NCBI RefSeq assembly: GCF_014650495.1
Contig: NZ_BMVB01000014.1
Span: 90,065-154,064, forward strand
Length of the DNA stretch: 64,000 nucleotides
Source of the DNA: Streptomyces cinnamoneus
GTDB taxonomy: Bacteria > Actinomycetota > Actinomycetes > Streptomycetales > Streptomycetaceae
Direction: 5' to 3'
Shown: positions 59,201 through 64,000 of the stretch, piece by piece
How the letters are laid out: each line of letters begins with the position of its first letter
Numbering within the stretch: position 1 is the stretch's first letter
The notes under the pieces: model-generated
Seen by the model: only the letters and a program-made list of their open reading frames with translations
Told to the model about the DNA's origin: nothing
The model's database searches: none
Made by a program: the position numbers and the translations under genes

Positions 59201-62200
59201 GCCACCCTGGTCCCGGCGCAGCGACGCACCGGTCACGGCCTCGGCGTCGGTGGTCTCCGCGATCTCCTGCACGGCGCCGACCAGCAGCGGGTGCGGGCTG
59301 CATTCGACGAAGACCCCGTGCCCGTCCTCCAGCATCGTCTGCACGGTCTGTTCGAACTCCACCGTCCGGCGGGCGTTGCGGTACCAGTACTCGGCGTCGA
59401 GGCCGGTGGTGTCCTGGGCGGTGCCGGTCACCGTGGAGTAGAAGGGGATCTCCGCCGGGCGCGGCAAGACGGGGGCCAGCAGTTCCAGCAGCTCCGTGCG
59501 CAGGCTCTCGACCTGGGCGGAGTGCCCGGCGCCGGTGGCGCCGCGGACCTTGCGGACGCGCAGGCCCTCGCCTTCGAGCTCCGCCATCAGTTCGTCGACC
59601 GCGTCCGGGTCGCCGGAGACGGTGAGGGTGGCGGGCCCGTTGACGGCGGCGACGGACAGCCGGTCGCCGTACTTCTCCAGCCTGCCGCGTATCAGGGCGG
59701 CGGGTGCCGCGACGGCCAGCATCGCGCCCTTGCCTATCAGCTTGGTCAGCGTCCGGCTGCGCAGCGCCACGATCCTGGCGGCGTCGTCCAGGGTCAGGGC
59801 CCCCGCGACGTACGCGGCGGCGACCTCGCCCTGCGAGTGGCCGATCACGGCGGCGGGCGTCACGCCGTGGGAGCGCCACAGCGCGGCCAGCGACACCATC
59901 ACCGTGAACAGCGCCGGCTGGGCGACCTCCACCTCGTCCACTCCCGGTGCGCCGGGCTCGGCGCGCAGGACGTCGAGCAGCGGCCAGTCGACGTAGGGGG
60001 CGAAGGCCGCCGCGCAGGCCCTCGCCTGGTCGGCGAAGACCGGGGAGGTGTCGAGCAGTTCCCTGGCCATCTCCGTCCACTGCGAGCCGTGCCCGGGGAA
60101 GACGAAGGCGACCCTGCCCGAGGCCCCGGCGGAGCCCTGGACGACGGTGTCCGACGGCTCGCCCTCGGCGAGCGCGGCGAGCCCGGCCCGCATCTCGTGC
60201 CGGTCGCGGCCGACGACCACGGCCCGGTGTTCCAGCTGCACCCGCGTGGTCACGAGGGCGCGGCCCACGTCGGGCAGGCCGAGTCCGGCGCTGCTGTCGA
60301 GGTGGCCCAGCAGCCGGCGGGCCTGCTCGCGCAGGGCCCGGGCGGACTTCGCGGACAGCGGCCACGGGAAGGCGTCCACGGACTCGGCGGCGCCGTCCGC
60401 GTCGGCGGGGGCGTGCTCGTCCTCGCCGGCGTGCCCGGTCTGCGGAGCCTGTTCGATGATGGTGTGCACGTTGGTGCCGCTCATTCCGAACGAGGAGACG
60501 GCCGCGCGCCGGGGCCTGTCCTGGTCGGGCCAGGCGATCTGCTCGGTCAGCAGGCGCACGTTCCCGGCGGACCAGTCGACGTCCTGGGTGGGCTCGTCGA
60601 CGTGCAGCGTCTGCGGCAGGACGCCGTTGCGGAGGGCCATCACCATCTTGATGACGCCGCCGACGCCGGCTGCCGCCTGGGAGTGGCCGATGTTGGACTT
60701 CAGCGAACCGAGCCACAGCGGCTCTTCGCGCTCCTTGCCGTAGGTGGCCAGCAGCGCCTGCGCCTCGATCGGGTCGCCGAGCTTGGTGCCGGTGCCGTGG
60801 GCCTCCACTGCGTCCACGTCGCCCGGGGTGAGCCGGGCGTTGGCCAGTGCCTGTCGGATGACCTGCTGCTGGGCCTTGCCGCTGGGCGCGGTCAGGCCGT
60901 TGGAGGCGCCGTCCTGGTTGACCGCGCTGCCGCGCACCACGGCCAGGACCTCGTGCCCGTTGCGGCGGGCGTCGGAGAGGCGCTCGACCAGGACCAGGCC
61001 CACGCCCTCGGCGAAACCGGTGCCGTCGGCCGACGAGGAGAACGCCTTGCAGCGGCCGTCGGCGGCCAGCGCGCGCTGCCTGCTCGACATCGTGAACGCG
61101 GACGGGCTGGACATCACCATGACGCCGCCGGCCAGCGCCATCGAGCACTCGCCGTTGCGCAGGGCCTGCACGGCGAGGTGGAGGGCGGTCAGCGAGGACG
61201 AGCACGCGGTGTCGACCGTGACCGACGGGCCTTGCAGGCCGAAGGTGTAGGAGAGCCGGCCGGCGATCACGCTGGCCGAGTTGCCGCTGGAGAGGTAGCC
61301 CTCGACGCCGTCGGGGACCTTGAGCGGGCGGGCGGCGTAGTCCTGGTAGCCGGAGCCGACGAACACGCCGGTTGCGGTGGAGCGCACGGCGTCGGGGGCG
61401 ATGCCGGCCCGTTCGAAGGCTTCCCAGGAGGTTTCCAGCAGCAGACGCTGCTGCGGGTCCATGGCGACGGCCTCGCGCGGGCTGATCCCGAAGACCGTGG
61501 GGTCGAACTCGGCCGCCTCGTGCAGGAAACCGCCCTGTGTGGTGTAGGTGGTGCCGGGGTGGTCGGGGTCGGGGTGGTAGAGCGCCTCGACGTCCCAGCC
61601 CCGGCTGCCGGGGAACTGCGAGACGGCGTCCCGTCCGGACAGGACGAGCTCCCACAGGTCCTCGGGCGAGCGGACCCCGCCGGGGTAGCGGCAGGCCATG
61701 CCGATGATGGCGATCGGTTCGTCCAGCACCGCGGCCGCCGCCGCGACCGTGGCCTGCGGTCCTTCGCCGCCGAAGAGTTCGGCGTTCAGGTGGGCGGCGA
61801 GGTCGGCGGCCGTGGGGTGGTCGAAGACCAGGGTCGTGGGCAGCGCGAGGCCGGTCTCGTCGTTGATCCGGTTGCGCAGTTCCACCGCGGTCAGGGAGTC
61901 GAAGCCGAGGTCCCGGAAGGGGCGGTCGGCCTCGATGGAGGCGGCTCCGCGGTGCCCGAGCACGGTCGCCGCGTGCGTGCGGACGAGGTCCACGAGCGAA
62001 CGTTCACGGTCGTCCTGCGCCAGCCCGGCGAGGCTCTCCGCGAGCGCCCCGGAGCCGCGGTCCTCCGCGGGAGCGCTGTCCTCCGCCTGCGCTTCGCGCA
62101 CCTCGGGGAGGTCGCCGAGCAGCGGGCTGGGGCGGCCGAGGGTGAACGGCACGATGAACCGTGCCCAGTCCACGTCGGCAACGGTCAGCAGGGTCTCGTC

Positions 62201-64000
62201 GCGGTCGAGCGCGCGCTGCAGGGCGGTGATCGCCGCCTCGGGGGCCATCGCACACAGGCCCCGGCGGCGCAGCCGCTCCTCGTCGTCGCCGTCCTCGACC
62301 ATGCCGCCGTCGGCCCACGGGCCCCAGGAGACGGCGGTCGCCACGAGCCCGCGGTCGCGTCGTTGCCGCGCGAGTCCGTCCAGGAAGGCGTTGCCGGCCG
62401 CGTAGGCGGCCTGGCCGCCGCTGCCCCAGACGCCGGAGATGGAGGAGAAGAGGACGAAGGCGTCCAGCTCCTGCTCGCCCAGCAGTTCGTCCAGGTGGGC
62501 CGCGCCGTCGGCCTTGGCGGCGAGCGCGGCGGCGAAGGCGGCCGGGGTCGTGTCGGCCACCATGCCGGCGTCGGCGACTCCGGCGGTGTGCACCACGGCG
62601 GTGAAGGTGTGCTCGGCGAGCAGGGCCGCCACGGCGTCGCGGTCGGCCACGTCGCACGCGGTGACCGTGACCCGGGCGCCGAGGGCCTCCAGTTCGGCCC
62701 GCAGCCCGGCGGCGCCCGGTGCGTCGGCGCCCCGGCGGCTGGTGAGCACGAGGTGTTCGGCACCGTTGCGCGCCAGCCAGCGGGCGACGTGACCGCCCAG
62801 CGCGCCGGTGCCGCCGGTGATGAGGACCGTGCCCCGGGGCTGCCACCGGCCGGAGGCCGGGCGGGCCGGCGCGTGCGCGAGCCGCCGGGCGAAGACGCCG
62901 GAGGGGCGGATGGCGAGCTGGTCCTCTTCCCACCGGCCCGTCCGTACCTGTCCCAGTACCGCGGTCAGGCGTGCGGCGGCCTTGTCGTCGACGGTGCCGG
63001 GCAGGTCGATCAGACCGCCCCAGCGCCGGGGCAGTTCCAGGGCGGCCGTCCGGCCGAAACCCCAGACCTGGGTGTGGCGTGCGTCGCGCAACGCGTCGGA
63101 GCCGTCCACGGCCACGGCGCCCGAGGTGAGGCACCACAGCGGGGCGTCGATCCCCGCATCGCCCAGGGCCTGGACGAGCAGCAGCGTCGACAGCACCGGG
63201 CTTCCGGTGGCGGGCAGGGACAGCACGCCGTCGACCGGTCCGAGCCCGACGAGCTCCCGGGCCAGGCCGTCGCGGTCGCTCACCGCACCGATGACCAGGG
63301 TCTTCAGCTCGGCACCACGTGCGGTGAGCGCGGCGCGGACCGCGGCGACCTGCTCGTTCTCCTCCTCCGGCACGGCCAGCAGCCAGGTGCCGTCGATACC
63401 GGCCGGGGCGGGCTCGCTCAGGCGCTTCCACGATTCGCGGTAGCGCCAGCCGTCCACGGCGGACTGTTCCTTGCGCTGCCGCCGCCACGACGACAGGCGC
63501 GGCAGGACGTCGCTGAACGCGTCCTCGGCACGGACGTCCAGCGTGGCCGCGAGCGAGGCGAGGTCCTCGCGCTCGACCGTCTCCCAGAACTCGGCGTCCA
63601 CGGGATCCGCCGCCACGGCGGCGGGCTCCGGCGCGTCCACCCAGTAGCGCTCGTGCTGGAACGCGTACGTCGGCAGGCCGGCCGTCCGCGCTCCGGAGAA
63701 GAACACGCTCCAGTCCACGGGGACGCCGTGGGTGTGCAGTTGGGCGACGGCCTTGGTGACGGCCTCGCGTTCGGGGCGGTCGGCGCGCAGCACCGGCACT
63801 GTGACCGCCTCGTCCAGGCAGCCCTGCGCCATGGCGCTGAGCACCCCGCCGGGGCCGATCTCCACGAACGTGGTCACGCCCTCGGCGTGCAGCGCCTGGA
63901 TGCCGTCGGCGAAACGCACCGCCTCGCGGACGTGCCGGACCCAGTAGTCCGCGGTGTACTCCTCCACGACACGACCGGTGACGTTGGAGACGACGGGGAT
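56273..64000 (-). CDS. modular type I polyketide synthase, last two modules and thioesterase (5' part outside window)
   Basis: The frame runs off the right edge; 2575 residues are visible. Counted from base 64000: a malonyl-type AT end (IPVVSNVTG, then FADGIQALHAEGV, to about 120); KR at about 390-635 (VLITGGTGALGGHVARWLA; A-type WGSGGQAAY); ACP with GFDSLTAVEL near 703. The next module has KS at about 758-1187 (VDTACSSSLTALHLA, EAHGTGTKLGDP, KSNIGHSQAAAG), AT at about 1300-1635 (VFPGHGSQW, GHSQGEVAAAYV, GATGAGHSAQ), KR at about 1929-2170 (LITGGTGGVGRHL, WGSGGQASY), ACP with GFDSLTAIDL near 2244, and a thioesterase from about 2304 (GYSSGGWIAHG, NHYSMMEHH). It thus performs the last chain extensions and releases the product. 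Neither module has DH or ER, so both beta-carbons keep hydroxyls. Confidence 0.95.
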   Translation of the reverse strand: MPVVSNVTGRVVEEYTADYWVRHVREAVRFADGIQALHAEGVTTFVEIGPGGVLSAMAQGCLDEAVTVPVLRADRPEREAVTKAVAQLHTHGVPVDWSVFFSGARTAGLPTYAFQHERYWVDAPEPAAVAADPVDAEFWETVEREDLASLAATLDVRAEDAFSDVLPRLSSWRRQRKEQSAVDGWRYRESWKRLSEPAPAGIDGTWLLAVPEEENEQVAAVRAALTARGAELKTLVIGAVSDRDGLARELVGLGPVDGVLSLPATGSPVLSTLLLVQALGDAGIDAPLWCLTSGAVAVDGSDALRDARHTQVWGFGRTAALELPRRWGGLIDLPGTVDDKAAARLTAVLGQVRTGRWEEDQLAIRPSGVFARRLAHAPARPASGRWQPRGTVLITGGTGALGGHVARWLARNGAEHLVLTSRRGADAPGAAGLRAELEALGARVTVTACDVADRDAVAALLAEHTFTAVVHTAGVADAGMVADTTPAAFAAALAAKADGAAHLDELLGEQELDAFVLFSSISGVWGSGGQAAYAAGNAFLDGLARQRRDRGLVATAVSWGPWADGGMVEDGDDEERLRRRGLCAMAPEAAITALQRALDRDETLLTVADVDWARFIVPFTLGRPSPLLGDLPEVREAQAEDSAPAEDRGSGALAESLAGLAQDDRERSLVDLVRTHAATVLGHRGAASIEADRPFRDLGFDSLTAVELRNRINDETGLALPTTLVFDHPTAADLAAHLNAELFGGEGPQATVAAAAAVLDEPIAIIGMACRYPGGVRSPEDLWELVLSGRDAVSQFPGSRGWDVEALYHPDPDHPGTTYTTQGGFLHEAAEFDPTVFGISPREAVAMDPQQRLLLETSWEAFERAGIAPDAVRSTATGVFVGSGYQDYAARPLKVPDGVEGYLSSGNSASVIAGRLSYTFGLQGPSVTVDTACSSSLTALHLAVQALRNGECSMALAGGVMVMSSPSAFTMSSRQRALAADGRCKAFSSSADGTGFAEGVGLVLVERLSDARRNGHEVLAVVRGSAVNQDGASNGLTAPSGKAQQQVIRQALANARLTPGDVDAVEAHGTGTKLGDPIEAQALLATYGKEREEPLWLGSLKSNIGHSQAAAGVGGVIKMVMALRNGVLPQTLHVDEPTQDVDWSAGNVRLLTEQIAWPDQDRPRRAAVSSFGMSGTNVHTIIEQAPQTGHAGEDEHAPADADGAAESVDAFPWPLSAKSARALREQARRLLGHLDSSAGLGLPDVGRALVTTRVQLEHRAVVVGRDRHEMRAGLAALAEGEPSDTVVQGSAGASGRVAFVFPGHGSQWTEMARELLDTSPVFADQARACAAAFAPYVDWPLLDVLRAEPGAPGVDEVEVAQPALFTVMVSLAALWRSHGVTPAAVIGHSQGEVAAAYVAGALTLDDAARIVALRSRTLTKLIGKGAMLAVAAPAALIRGRLEKYGDRLSVAAVNGPATLTVSGDPDAVDELMAELEGEGLRVRKVRGATGAGHSAQVESLRTELLELLAPVLPRPAEIPFYSTVTGTAQDTTGLDAEYWYRNARRTVEFEQTVQTMLEDGHGVFVECSPHPLLVGAVQEIAETTDAEAVTGASLRRDQGGMDRFLRSVSELHVNGVHVDWTVPFAGYPVRRVDLPTYAFQRQRYWLEDADPAPAGTDPVEARFWELVERADVEELVGELDADGAALIGPALPVLSAWRQRHREKSTVDGWRYRITFRQLTDDPAAPELDGLWLAVLPAGLADEEWAASVVGALGAHGAKVRVVELPVDCDREDATARLEAELAGEQPTGVLSTLGLAPGLHPAHPTLSASLAATLTLLQALGDLGVEAPLWCATRGAVSVGTSDPLRDAAQAQLWGLGIVAALEQPRRWGGLIDLPEALDEHALRRLAGVLAQDGEDQLAVRADGVFARRMVRARPADAQPARQWQPHGTVLITGGTGGVGRHLARWLAGAGAQHLVLTSRRGPDAPGMQELHAELTALGADVTIAACDIADRDEVARLLAGIESRYPLTAVLHAAGTARSSLLTDAGHEEFAEAAASKVTGAVHLDELLGDRELDAFVLFASGAGVWGSGGQASYASANAFLDALALHRRARGLTATSVAWGGWAGGGMVDDAVQERGEKRGLGFMAPELAISALHQAVEHDEPVLTVAPIDWERFLPAFTVGRPSPLLADLPDVQRLLEAEELSEETDGEAALAAELAGLAPAEQEERLLEHIRSQSAVVLGHASAEDVPPTAKFLELGFDSLTAIDLRRRLSAATGLKLPAGLAFDHPSPARLAKHLRTLLSDSGRGPAQERSVDMLVQLYRHASENGTAGEAMAMLTQAARFRPSFERPEDLAGRPETVRLSQGDLPFALMCFAPYVAPSRVLQYARFAAPFRDRADVWALAHPGYEEGELVPADVDAVLRLHARTVLECADGKPVVLLGYSSGGWIAHGVAAHLEAQGVQPAAVVMVDSFSREVPFDHQVLNAMAQAQSQRLDFMSSGAEQLTAMGRYIGLFDEWDAPSVTAPTLLVRAGEPMLRDAADGDGRAAPPEHVDTVVEVAGNHYSMMEHHADTTAAAVQSWLAGIDTEPPGRS

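Noticed and set aside
53697..61655. Very long minus-strand open frame (over 2600 codons) spanning CCR and PKS regions upstream of the P450
   Set aside because: Only the last 398 codons (53697-54893) show a protein family; the rest is an Arg/Gly/Pro-rich out-of-frame reading of the PKS and CCR genes, a GC-bias artefact.
1..64000. CRISPR arrays, tRNA/rRNA genes, insertion sequences, integrase or attachment sites
   Set aside because: None were recognised on either strand; no regularly spaced repeats, transposase motifs or tRNA-like folds were found by eye.

Overview
The window is very GC-rich DNA with strongly GC-biased third codon positions, frequent GTG starts, GGAGG-type ribosome binding sites, twin lipoprotein/secretory signals and many TetR/PadR/MmyB/YafY regulators. 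Together with a modular type I PKS, CYP105-like P450s and rare TTA leucine codons, this points to a Streptomyces or a close actinomycete. No tRNA, rRNA, CRISPR, transposase or integrase was recognised.

Left part (1-20 kb): a giant LamG-domain protein cut by the window start, a secreted amidase, a self-contained P450 system (ferredoxin, ferredoxin reductase, P450), a 1125-residue HEAT-like protein, an HNH-nuclease lipoprotein coupled to a small protein, a protein made of two tandem copies of one domain, a methyltransferase, a TetR remnant, and a tightly coupled set of His-rich 39-residue ORF, degenerate Nudix protein and ABC exporter-like protein.

Middle part (20-51.7 kb): accessory and housekeeping genes, often as regulator plus target: PadR and acyl-CoA dehydrogenase; TetR and MDR reductase; MmyB-type regulator and flavodoxin-fold quinone reductase; YafY/WYL regulator and DUF3224 protein; TetR and CocE/NonD hydrolase. 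Also here are an orphan proteasome-beta-like Ntn hydrolase with an intact T1/D17/K33 triad, a tendamistat-like secreted protein without the WRY inhibitory triplet, a GH25 muramidase with a TTA codon, an LppU-type membrane protein, an ECF sigma factor with a SnoaL tail, a phospholipase A2 gene broken by frameshifts, an AAA ATPase and RNase HI. Several convergent gene ends carry long perfect hairpins.

Right part (51.8-64 kb, all minus strand): the downstream end of a polyketide gene cluster. In transcription order it holds the last two modules of a PKS (malonyl-type AT-KR-ACP, then KS-AT-KR-ACP-TE with a branched-extender AT), a crotonyl-CoA carboxylase/reductase, a P450, a ferredoxin, a second P450 (with a TTA codon) and a second ferredoxin. 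A 30-bp palindrome closes the set. The malonyl then alkylmalonyl order, the two ketoreductases, the CCR and the paired CYP105-like P450s/ferredoxins resemble the end of the filipin-type polyene (pte) locus. That product assignment is inference, since the upstream modules lie outside the window. The cluster part shown has no ferredoxin reductase; the one at 6.6 kb is the only one visible.
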